In this document: one piece after another, positions 1-5,033 of the stretch
Layout: every line of letters starts with the position of its first letter
How positions within the stretch are numbered: position 1 is the first letter of the stretch
Assembly: GCA_027622115.1 (NCBI GenBank)
Contig: JAQBZS010000619.1
Location: forward strand, 1-5,192
Length of the DNA: 5,192 nucleotides
Reading direction: 5' to 3'
Origin: Planctomycetota bacterium
GTDB taxonomy: Bacteria; Planctomycetota; Planctomycetia; Planctomycetales; Planctomycetaceae
Program-made: the position numbers and the translations under genes
The notes under the pieces: model-generated
Told to the model about the DNA's origin: nothing
Database searches by the model: none
What the model saw: only the letters and a program-made list of their open reading frames with translations

Positions 1-10
1 GTGTGGGCGT

Positions 11-105
11 CCGCTGTCGCTGCTCCGCAGCTTGAGGACAATGGTTGCGATCACTTTCCTCGGGCTTGCGCCCGAGGCTTTATGCTGCCGCGGCTCCGCC
101 GCTGG
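11..105. repeat. Cluster of three compact GC-rich hairpins, REP-like
   Basis: Three short stem-loops lie within about 95 bases. The first pairs GCTGC (19-23) with GCAGC (27-31) around a TCC loop. The second pairs CCTCGGGC (58-65) with GCCCGAGG (70-77) around TTGC. The third pairs GCGGC (90-94) with GCCGC (98-102), again around TCC. The stems are read directly from the sequence. That they belong to the abundant intergenic repeat families of planctomycetes is recollection and inference. No RAYT-type transposase gene is present here. A reading frame open from base 1 to 198 runs through these hairpins and does not look like protein. Confidence 0.55.
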
Positions 106-189
106 AAAACCAGGCAATGTCTTCCACTGCGGAACAAAACCTGCGCCAGGCTTTCGGTCGGTCAACACCAGCTTTTTAACAGTCCAGCG

Positions 190-209
190 CTAGCCTAGCC
201 TAGCCTAGC
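190..209. repeat. (CTAGC)4 tandem repeat
   Basis: Four exact copies of the pentamer CTAGC lie end to end, and the last copy overlaps the left arm of the adjoining inverted repeat. Such short tandems can vary in copy number through replication slippage. The position is 51 bases or more past the amidohydrolase stop codon, so a change in length would not alter a protein. Confidence 0.8.
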
Positions 210-244
210 CGCCGGTTTTTGGGGAACGAACACACCGGCGGCTA
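206..244 (-). terminator. Inverted repeat downstream of the amidohydrolase gene; possible terminator
   Basis: Perfect 11-bp arms TAGCCGCCGGT (206-216) and ACCGGCGGCTA (234-244) flank a 17-base loop. The structure begins 15 bases past the stop codon of the minus-strand amidohydrolase, where a terminator would be expected. On the minus strand no T-run follows the stem (the CTAGC tandem does), so a classic intrinsic terminator is not supported. It may instead be a transcript-stabilising hairpin or a repeat element: the sequence between the gene's stop codon and this stem resembles GC-rich intergenic repeats I associate with planctomycetes. Confidence 0.4.
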
Positions 245-259
245 TCGCCTTGCCGCTCA

Positions 260-1210
260 CTATTTTGCAGCTTTCGAGAAACCGTAAACCCGAGCAGCCG
301 TGCCGCCAAGAACCATTGCTTGGTCGCTTGCCGAAAGATGCGCCAGCAACGAACGGACGCGTTCACGGTCAGCGCGATACGAATCGGGAGTCGCTTCCGC
401 ATTGAACCCGCCACCGTAAATCATGCGCTTCGCTCCGAAGGCGTCGGTGAGTTGCCGAATCACGGGTTGAATCTTTCGATGCGGGTACTTGTCCTGCTGC
501 GGCAGTGAGGCGATCTTCATAATGGTGTTTGGAAAACGAGCCCATTTGAGGACGACCGCGTGTTCTTTCGGAGTGCCTTGAAACGGGCGGCCCATATGAT
601 CGATCACCACCGTCATCTTCGAGAATTCGCGAATGTACGGCTCGAATCCTGGTGCGTATCGGGGCTCGAAATGCAGTTGCATGGCCAATCCTAAATCGGC
701 GGCCGTCGTCCATAGTTTTCGAATTTCCGGCGTGCCGAAGGGCGGTAATCGCTCCGGTGCGTACGCGTGAATTCGCGTTGTCACCAGCAAGTCGCCGAGC
801 GACTTTTTGAGTCCCGGCAGTTTCTCCACGGAACCGGGTCGGTCCGCAAACACGAGGCTCGTGCCCTTGAAGCGGCCCCCGCCAGCCTTCAAGCAATGCT
901 GCAGATAGCGATGATCGTCTTGGTACGGTTCCGGATGAACAACAACGGCGAAATCGACGCCCGCGCCGTCCATGCATTTCAGCAGGTGCTCGGGAGTTGC
1001 CGCAGTTTCCGGTCGATAGGGCGCCCGTTCGTGATACGGGAATCGCACATCCTTGCTGCCGGCGAAACAATGCAGGTGGGAATCAACGATCGGCATGCGA
1101 GCCTTCGACGGCTCGGCAACGCACTTATTCCCTTGATGCAGCAAACGCCCCCCGGCGATGGCGCCCGCCGTTGAGGTCACGAAAACTCGTCGATTCATTC
1201 GATGGGGCAT
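260..1210 (-). CDS. Tat-exported TIM-barrel amidohydrolase family protein (Amidohydro_2 type)
   Basis: A 316-residue protein with a twin-arginine leader: NRRVFV at residues 6-11, then a small-residue stretch to about 21, indicating export of a folded enzyme. The mature domain resembles the amidohydrolase_2 / COG3618 metal-dependent hydrolases, which act on lactones, decarboxylate or hydrolyse cyclic acids. Visible metal-site elements are D43-S-H-L-H47 on strand 1, H180 in QLHFEP and H205 in IDHMGRP. The strand-8 motif, usually GSDWP-like, reads YGGGFN at 265-270, so the usual catalytic Asp is missing. The C-terminus (LGGTAARVYGF) is typical of the family. The ATG at 1210 is chosen over the in-frame ATG at 1198 because GGAG sits 7 bases upstream of it. 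It lies 33 bases downstream of a co-directional small membrane-protein ORF. Its first codons are duplicated at 3345-3425. The substrate cannot be predicted, and activity may be altered by the missing Asp. Confidence 0.9.
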   Translation of the reverse strand: MPHRMNRRVFVTSTAGAIAGGRLLHQGNKCVAEPSKARMPIVDSHLHCFAGSKDVRFPYHERAPYRPETAATPEHLLKCMDGAGVDFAVVVHPEPYQDDHRYLQHCLKAGGGRFKGTSLVFADRPGSVEKLPGLKKSLGDLLVTTRIHAYAPERLPPFGTPEIRKLWTTAADLGLAMQLHFEPRYAPGFEPYIREFSKMTVVIDHMGRPFQGTPKEHAVVLKWARFPNTIMKIASLPQQDKYPHRKIQPVIRQLTDAFGAKRMIYGGGFNAEATPDSYRADRERVRSLLAHLSASDQAMVLGGTAARVYGFSKAAK

Positions 1211-1230
1211 GGAGTCACTCCGGAGATGGA
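1166..1230 (-). repeat. Direct repeat copy A: leader and RBS of the amidohydrolase gene
   Basis: This segment matches 3381-3445 in the same orientation. Over the first 60 bases (1166-1225 against 3381-3440) 56 are identical without gaps, and weaker similarity continues on both sides. It covers the ribosome-binding site and the first 15 codons of the amidohydrolase gene. The copies are 2215 bases apart and enclose the small membrane-protein ORF and the ATPase gene. Confidence 0.9.
1218..1221 (-). promoter_or_regulatory. Shine-Dalgarno site deciding the amidohydrolase start
   Basis: On the minus strand GGAG precedes the ATG at 1210 with a 7-base spacer. The second in-frame ATG (1198) has no such motif in front, so the longer form with MPHR before the twin-arginine motif is preferred. 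The same GGAG and the same spacing are kept in the relic copy (3433-3436 before the ATG at 3425). Confidence 0.6.
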
Positions 1231-1243
1231 GGCGAGTGCGTGG

Positions 1244-1531
1244 TCAACACAATGGGTCTTGCTGCTTGCCCTCTCGGCTGAGTCTTCGTCGATTTTTCGA
1301 TGCCGCTACTGACACAGATTCACGTCTTTCGACTGTTGATGGATCAGCCATGGCCTGCAAAATCCACCCGCGACGCAATCCGTAGATAATCCCCAACCCA
1401 ACAACCAATCCAATTCCCCAGCCAAACTCAGCTTCGATTAAGAAACCGGCAATTCCAGAAAACATCAAGACGAACCACTCGACCCCAGCCACCCCTTGCA
1501 CGAAACCTGCGCCAAAGAATTCGTCAGTCAA
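1244..1531 (-). CDS. Possible small membrane protein with two transmembrane helices (hypothetical)
   Basis: A 95-residue frame that I do not recognise. It has two hydrophobic segments at about residues 17-33 (EWFVLMFSGIAGFLI) and 37-51 (GWGIGLVVGLGIIYG) separated by a short acidic turn. A basic, polar tail follows (GLRRGW, ERRES, KNRRRLSREGK). The turn and the positive flank after helix 2 fit a helical hairpin with a cytoplasmic tail. The start is unsure: TTG at 1531 has no clear ribosome-binding site, while GTG at 1501 (residue 11) has a weak AGG nearby and keeps both helices. It ends 33 bases before the amidohydrolase start on the same strand, so the two could share a transcript. The hydrophobic pattern supports a real gene, but the length and weak start leave doubt. 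Confidence 0.4.
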   Translation of the reverse strand: MTDEFFGAGFVQGVAGVEWFVLMFSGIAGFLIEAEFGWGIGLVVGLGIIYGLRRGWILQAMADPSTVERRESVSVAASKNRRRLSREGKQQDPLC

Positions 1532-1699
1532 GAGCGAATTTTCAACACCCTACTGACGCTCCAGTTTCCCATGTGCTCTCCACCGGCCTCGTGCGCCCCG
1601 TGCCTCAGTGCCGATGGTAGCAAACCGCCCAGTGTTCGGGCGACGTCGTCGTGCATGAAGTCCATTGTCGATTTGTCGATGAAAATACCTCACCATTCT

Positions 1700-1738
1700 C
1701 TCATCTGTAAACGTGCAGCTTGTCGATTTGCAGATGAG
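1700..1738 (+). promoter_or_regulatory. Hairpin H1 upstream of the ATPase gene (alternative to H2)
   Basis: CTCATCTGTAAA (1700-1711) can pair with TTTGCAGATGAG (1727-1738): twelve pairs in a row including one G-U wobble, around a 15-base loop. The right arm is also the left arm of H2, so an RNA or extruded DNA strand could form only one of the two. A regulatory role is inference. Confidence 0.4.
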
Positions 1739-1772
1739 CGACTATCCTCATTTTCTCATCTACTAATCGACA
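1721..1772 (+). promoter_or_regulatory. Hairpin H2 directly upstream of the ATPase start
   Basis: TGTCGATT (1721-1728) pairs with AATCGACA (1765-1772), and AGATGAG (1732-1738) pairs with CTCATCT (1755-1761). The two helices stack across a symmetric three-base internal loop with one further G-C pair, giving 16 paired positions of 18 around a 16-base loop. It ends 18 bases before the GTG at 1791. No T-run follows, so it is not a standard terminator. It could be an mRNA leader structure, an operator, or a recombination or repeat element. Confidence 0.5.
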
Positions 1773-1790
1773 TCTTCCCCGAGCCTGCCC

Positions 1791-3224
1791 GTGATGTTCA
1801 TCGGTCGATCAGAAGAATTATCGCAGCTCCAGCAATTGACTCGGCGGAAGAACGCGGCGTTGGTCGTCATGCGCGGCCGACGCAGAATCGGCAAGAGCAC
1901 GCTGATTCAGCACTTCGGGAGCAAATTGCCTCGCTTTTTGCAGTTTCAAGGCCTGGCCCCGCGAGAAGGCATTACAGAAGCCGACCAGTTGGCGAACTTC
2001 AGCCGACAAATGTCTGATCAATTGGACTTGCCGGCGTTTCGGCTGAACTCCTGGCAGGACGGCCTGTCGCTGCTGGCGAATCAAACCGAAAAGGGAAGAA
2101 CGCTCATCCTGGTCGACGAAATCTCCTGGATGGCTTCGTGTGCAAAGGACTTCGCCGGACAACTCAAGATTGCGTGGGACACAAAATTCAAACGCAACGA
2201 CAAGTTGATCATGGTGCTCTGCGGGTCGGTGTCGTCGTGGATCGAGCGGAACATCTTGCGCAGCGCCGGCTTCATGGGGCGCGTGTCGCTGACCATCACG
2301 CTGGACGAATTACCGCTTTCACTTTGCAGCGAGTTTTGGGGCAAACGCAAGGACCGGGTCTCCGCCTTTGAGAAGTTCAAACTGCTGGCGATCACGGGTG
2401 GTGTTCCACGTTACCTGGAAGAGATCGACCCGACGGACAGCGCGGAGAGCAACATCAAGCGGATGTGCTTTGACCGTGCGGGCATCTTGTTCAACGAATT
2501 CGAACAGATTTTCCACGACACGTTTTCCCGCCGAGCCGCCACGTACCAGCAACTCGTCAAAACACTGGTGGACCGTCGGCTGAGTTTTGCCGAGGTCTGC
2601 GAGCAAGTCTCCGTGGATCCCAACGGTGTCGTTTCGGAATACCTTGCGGACCTTGAGGACTGCGGATTCCTCGCGCGCGACTTCGTGTACAGCCCAATGA
2701 GCGGAAAACGGCGGCGGTTCAGTCGATATCGGGTGCGGGACAACTACGTCCGCTTCTACTTGAAGTACATCGAACCGGTACGCGACCGCATCGAGAAGGG
2801 ACTGTACCGGCAACGCTCGCTGGAGAGCCTGCCGGGGTGGGAGACGATCTTGGGCTTTCAATTGGAAAACCTCGTGCTGAACAACCTCGACCACGTCCTG
2901 GCAAAGCTGGGGATTCCACCGGAAGGCGTGGTGAGTGCGTCGCCGTATTTCCAAAACCAGACGGCCCGGCAGAAAGCGTGTCAAATCGACCTGTTGATTC
3001 AAACACGCGGTGCGCTGCACGTCTGTGAAATCAAGTTTCGCAAGAAGATCGCGGCGTCCGTGGTGAGTGATGTGGAAGAGCAGGTCGCGAAGTTGAAGCG
3101 GCCGAAACACATGTCAGTTCGCCCGATGTTGATTTACGCGGGCGAATTGGCGTCTGGAATCGCCGACGCTGGTTATTTTGACCGAGTGATTTCGCTGGAT
3201 GAGTTGTTGATCACCGCTCGGTGA
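1791..3224 (+). CDS. COG1672-type ATPase with C-terminal PD-(D/E)XK nuclease-like domain (ATPase_2/DUF234 family)
   Basis: A 477-residue soluble protein. The N-terminus FIGRSEEL and Walker A RGRRRIGKST (residues 28-37, K35) are typical of the archaeal-type ATPase_2 family. Walker B is LILVDEISWM (105-114, D109 and E110). LCGSVSSW at 143-150 fits a sensor-1 position, followed by GRVSLTITLDELPL (163-176) and ITGGVPRYLEEI (201-212). Residues about 250-297 look like a winged helix. The C-terminal part contains RYRVRDNYVRFYLKYI (312-327) and a DUF234-like segment with D400 in QIDLLI and E413-I-K415 in HVCEIKF, a PD-(D/E)XK nuclease signature. The family's biological role is unknown; a nucleic-acid-acting ATPase is the inference. 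The start is GTG 1791 or the adjacent ATG 1794, and neither has a clear Shine-Dalgarno sequence. The gene stands alone on this strand, behind a structured leader, and lies between the two direct-repeat copies. Length and motifs appear complete. Confidence 0.9.
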   Translation: MMFIGRSEELSQLQQLTRRKNAALVVMRGRRRIGKSTLIQHFGSKLPRFLQFQGLAPREGITEADQLANFSRQMSDQLDLPAFRLNSWQDGLSLLANQTEKGRTLILVDEISWMASCAKDFAGQLKIAWDTKFKRNDKLIMVLCGSVSSWIERNILRSAGFMGRVSLTITLDELPLSLCSEFWGKRKDRVSAFEKFKLLAITGGVPRYLEEIDPTDSAESNIKRMCFDRAGILFNEFEQIFHDTFSRRAATYQQLVKTLVDRRLSFAEVCEQVSVDPNGVVSEYLADLEDCGFLARDFVYSPMSGKRRRFSRYRVRDNYVRFYLKYIEPVRDRIEKGLYRQRSLESLPGWETILGFQLENLVLNNLDHVLAKLGIPPEGVVSASPYFQNQTARQKACQIDLLIQTRGALHVCEIKFRKKIAASVVSDVEEQVAKLKRPKHMSVRPMLIYAGELASGIADAGYFDRVISLDELLITAR

Positions 3225-3250
3225 GGCAACTTGCAACCTTCAAGTAGAGC

Positions 3251-3288
3251 GGGACCATTGTCCCGTGATCGCTCGGGACAATGGTCCC
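3251..3288. repeat. Perfect 15-bp-arm palindrome between convergent genes; REP-like or bidirectional terminator
   Basis: GGGACCATTGTCCCG (3251-3265) and CGGGACAATGGTCCC (3274-3288) pair perfectly around the 8-base loop TGATCGCT. Each arm also contains the smaller inverted repeat GGGAC/GTCCC. Outside, GTAG (3244-3247) and CTAC (3292-3295) can extend the stem imperfectly. It begins 26 bases after the ATPase stop and lies between genes transcribed towards each other, where a shared terminator would be useful. There is no T-run on either side. Its perfection suggests a recent copy of a dispersed element. I recall similar GTAGCTTGGGAC-type repeats in planctomycetes, which is not shown here. Confidence 0.6.
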
Positions 3289-3344
3289 AAGCTACGGTCG
3301 AGTCGGTAGGTCTGCATTTGCGACTTGCCTGACGCAAAGCTTGA

Positions 3345-3425
3345 TCAGCGATGCAACCGCCCGGCGTCACCGGCGGCGCTCGCCGTTGAGGTCACGAAAA
3401 CTCGTCGACTCATTTGATGGGGCAT
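3345..3425 (-). pseudogene. Relic 5' end of a second amidohydrolase copy (twin-arginine leader only)
   Basis: From the ATG at 3425 this reads 26 codons to a TGA at 3345-3347. The peptide is MPHQMSRRVFVTSTASAAGD then AGRLHR, matching the amidohydrolase start MPHRMNRRVFVTSTAGAIAG. The twin-arginine motif and the GGAG site 7 bases upstream (3433-3436) are both intact. Similarity fades after about codon 15 through indels, and nothing of the TIM barrel follows, because the convergent ATPase gene occupies the space beyond. It starts 23 bases past the MT-A70 stop codon on the same strand. It is either a truncated paralogue, the scar of an insertion flanked by duplicated sequence, or a still-translated leader minigene. 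The homology is clear; the origin is not. Confidence 0.75.
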
Positions 3426-3445
3426 GAAGTCACTCCGGAAAATGG
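3381..3445 (-). repeat. Direct repeat copy B (partner of 1166-1230)
   Basis: Four substitutions separate 3381-3440 from 1166-1225: two within codons 4 and 6 (R4Q, N6S in the encoded leader) and two upstream of the ATG. A one-base indel follows near 3441. Both copies point the same way. On the side facing the MT-A70 gene the similarity stops close to its TAG at 3449-3451. Confidence 0.9.
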
Positions 3446-3448
3446 ATG

Positions 3449-4084
3449 CTAGTCGGCACCAAGCTTGTGGGCGAATTCACCGTTGCCGCGGTACGTCGGG
3501 TGGATTTGGCGGTCGTCCATGTAGGTGTCGCATTGGTCGCCCCACGTGGTCCAATCCTCGACCTTTTCCCTCGCAAATAACTCCACGAACGGTGCGAAGC
3601 TGCAACGCTCGATGATCTTGCGCATATCCGGCGGCTTACGCGAGTGTTCTTGCTTCTGCCACGCCAGCAGGTTTTCTTGCGATCGAGCCGGACGATCGGT
3701 CCGCAAACTGCCGCGGACTCCGAACAACAGGAGTTCGGTTACGTTGCGGTAATAGAAACCGACACCACGGCGATCCGGTCCACCGTCTTTGCGGACCTTG
3801 AACCACACAAGGTTCGTCTTATACGTGAAGCCCCACGTTTTCATGATGTCCAGGGCGTCCGGCAACAGCGCGTTGGGGGTCCACAGATAGAGATGACTGT
3901 TGGGCTCGGCGTGGTCGGCCACGGGAAGGTCGCGAATTTCTTGCATGCTGAGCGTTTCATAGCGACGCAGCCGCTTGTGTTCGGGAGCCATTTTCCCCGT
4001 GCGATTTTGAAACCTCCACGGCGGATCAATCAGAATCGTCTTGAATCGACCGTGCAGTCCCTCGAATTCCGTAATGCCGCCCAT
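3449..4084 (-). CDS. MT-A70 family adenine N6-methyltransferase
   Basis: A 211-residue protein of the MT-A70 (METTL3/IME4-like) class, which transfers methyl groups from S-adenosylmethionine to the N6 of adenine in DNA or RNA; bacterial members mostly act on DNA. FKTILIDPPW (14-23) carries the catalytic DPPW. HLYLWTPNALLPDALDIMKTWGF (64-86), YYRNVTELLLFGVRG (111-125), HSRKPPDM (147-154) and FVELFARE (166-173) are the other conserved blocks. VEDWTTWGDQ (175-184) ends the domain, followed by a short extension. The length suits a single-domain, complete enzyme. AAGGA lies 6 bases before the ATG. No restriction endonuclease or specificity subunit is adjacent, so it looks like an orphan methylase, as found in prophages or epigenetic roles. 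A class I methyltransferase gene lies 160 bases upstream on the same strand, and the amidohydrolase leader relic follows at once. Confidence 0.93.
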   Translation of the reverse strand: MGGITEFEGLHGRFKTILIDPPWRFQNRTGKMAPEHKRLRRYETLSMQEIRDLPVADHAEPNSHLYLWTPNALLPDALDIMKTWGFTYKTNLVWFKVRKDGGPDRRGVGFYYRNVTELLLFGVRGSLRTDRPARSQENLLAWQKQEHSRKPPDMRKIIERCSFAPFVELFAREKVEDWTTWGDQCDTYMDDRQIHPTYRGNGEFAHKLGAD

Positions 4085-4090
4085 GACGCA

Positions 4091-4095
4091 TCCTT
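4091..4095 (-). promoter_or_regulatory. Shine-Dalgarno site of the MT-A70 gene
   Basis: AAGGA within a run of A residues precedes the ATG at 4084 with a 6-base spacer. It is the clearest ribosome-binding site in the window and fixes the start of the methyltransferase. Confidence 0.65.
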
Positions 4096-4225
4096 TTTGG
4101 TTCGTCCGGTGAACGCCGCGTTGCCTCGCCGACGAGTTTAGTGACGGCGGATCTCGACCGGTAGGCGCGAGTTTCGACGTTGCCCGTCATTCGTCGCGGC
4201 TCAATCGTCCGTTGGGCTCTTCTGC

Positions 4226-4243
4226 CTGGGGTTTGATCCCCAG
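4226..4243 (-). terminator. Short GC stem directly after the class I methyltransferase; weak terminator candidate
   Basis: CTGGGG (4226-4231) pairs with CCCCAG (4238-4243) around TTTGAT, one base past the stop codon at 4245-4247. No T-run follows on the minus strand, so strong termination is unlikely and read-through into the MT-A70 gene is possible. Confidence 0.3.
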
Positions 4244-4244
4244 C

Positions 4245-5033
4245 CTATCGCATCAGGTTGAGTGGTTTTTGGGCTCGCGTGAGGATGAACGTCGAAATGA
4301 ACTTCGACAACAGATCACCGCGATCGTACGAGTCTTCAAGGAATCCGGTGATGCTGAACCCGGCCTTGATCTGACCGCCAATCTGGTCTTCCAACGTATG
4401 ACCAAACTCCAGCGGCGAGTTGCGGGCGATTACCAATGCTTGACGTTGTTCGTCCGTCAGATCATCGAGGTCCGAGTACGGAATCGAGTAACGAACTTCA
4501 AGCCGACCGTTTTCGGCACGTTCGTCGTCGAAGATGTAGCGAACGGGATTCGTGAAGCCGGACAGCAAGATGCCTCCGGGTTGCAGGATTCGAAAGCACT
4601 CGCGCCATACGGGGAGGATTTCCGGCGCGAAACAATTCGAGACCGGATGCACGATGAGCTGAAACTGCCCGTCATCGAATTTCGACAGATCACGCATGTC
4701 GCCACGAATGAGTTTCAAATCGAGCCCTTCGCGTTCGGCGACCATGTGATCCTGTCCGAGTTGCCGAGGCGAATTGTCGAAGACCGTGACCGCAGCTCCG
4801 GCAGCAGCGAGGACCGGACCTTGTTGTCCACCGCCGGACGCCAGGCACAACGTGGGCAGCCCCTGAAGATCGGGAAACCAGTCGCTCGGCACCGGTCGCA
4901 ACGGCGTCAACACGATGCTCCAATCACCGTTTCGCGCCCGTTGAATCGTCTTCGCGTCAACAGGCACCGTCCATTGATTGCGATTCGCAACGTTCGCATC
5001 CCACGCAGCGCGGTTGTATTCCAAAACGTTCAT
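4245..5033 (-). CDS. Class I SAM-dependent methyltransferase, substrate unknown
   Basis: A 262-residue protein with a Rossmann-type methyltransferase core (Methyltransf_11/25-like). Motif I is LCLASGGGQQG (62-72), followed by VTVFDNSPRQL (82-92) whose D86 should bind the SAM ribose. RGDMRDLSKF (110-119) is the motif II/III region, FQLIVHPVSNCF (124-135) motif IV, and LQPGGILLSGF (150-160) the post-motif strand. The N-terminal NRAAWDANVANRNQWTVPVD is typical of small-molecule methyltransferases of this type. The C-terminal part (about 175-255) would cover the substrate. The best start is the ATG at 5033, preceded only by a weak purine-rich stretch. It may share a transcript with the MT-A70 gene 160 bases downstream, but that gap is long and no shared pathway is implied. 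The domain assignment is firm; the substrate is not predictable. Confidence 0.9.
   Translation of the reverse strand: MNVLEYNRAAWDANVANRNQWTVPVDAKTIQRARNGDWSIVLTPLRPVPSDWFPDLQGLPTLCLASGGGQQGPVLAAAGAAVTVFDNSPRQLGQDHMVAEREGLDLKLIRGDMRDLSKFDDGQFQLIVHPVSNCFAPEILPVWRECFRILQPGGILLSGFTNPVRYIFDDERAENGRLEVRYSIPYSDLDDLTDEQRQALVIARNSPLEFGHTLEDQIGGQIKAGFSITGFLEDSYDRGDLLSKFISTFILTRAQKPLNLMR

Larger units (their letters stand above)
1665..1774. repeat. 55-bp imperfect tandem direct repeat (two units)
   Basis: Unit 1 starts at 1665 and unit 2 at 1720. Both begin with the identical 11-mer TTGTCGATTTG and share a later block around TTCTCTCATCT / TTTTCTCATCT, with small indels between. Within the region GTCGAT occurs at 1667, 1675 and 1722, and its reverse complement ATCGAC at 1766. 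The repeated short words suggest either binding sites for a DNA-binding protein or a decayed palindromic element. The second unit forms a much better hairpin than the first. Confidence 0.65.
1532..1790. other. Divergent intergenic region with repeats and hairpins
   Basis: This stretch separates the minus-strand membrane-protein/amidohydrolase pair from the plus-strand ATPase gene, so it should hold promoters for both directions. I see no convincing -35/-10 pair. The right half is filled by the 55-bp tandem repeat and the hairpins listed separately. The left half contains a 42-codon minus-strand frame (1656 to 1528) whose TGA overlaps the TTG start of the small membrane ORF. It has no recognisable domain or ribosome-binding site and is not called as a gene. 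Confidence 0.6.

Noticed and set aside
1..198. Plus-strand frame open from the left edge
   Set aside because: It passes through three GC-rich hairpins and the start of a tandem repeat, and its composition looks non-coding.
369..1070. Minus-strand 233-codon frame overlapping the amidohydrolase
   Set aside because: It is out of frame with the well-supported amidohydrolase and is rich in Arg, Gly and Ser without motifs.
1528..1656. 42-codon minus-strand frame whose TGA overlaps the TTG of the membrane-protein ORF
   Set aside because: The overlap hints at translational coupling, but there is no ribosome-binding site, domain or composition to support it.
1721..1772. Integron attC site
   Set aside because: The two-part stem with a short spacer recalls attC, but the core GTTRRRY/RYYYAAC boxes are absent and no integron integrase is seen.
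1665..1774. CRISPR array
   Set aside because: There are only two imperfect units directly abutting, with no unique spacers and no cas genes.
1496..2017. Plus-strand 173-codon frame overlapping the ATPase start
   Set aside because: It runs through the tandem repeat and hairpins, then overlaps the Walker A region of the ATPase in another frame. There is no protein-like pattern.
2319..3110. Minus-strand 263-codon open frame
   Set aside because: It lies wholly opposite the ATPase gene, whose Walker and nuclease motifs are intact. The long frame reflects GC-rich codon use on the opposite strand.
4130..4150. Third, inverted fragment of the amidohydrolase leader (shared CGACGAGTTT)
   Set aside because: Only a ten-base word matches and the flanks do not align, so chance is sufficient.
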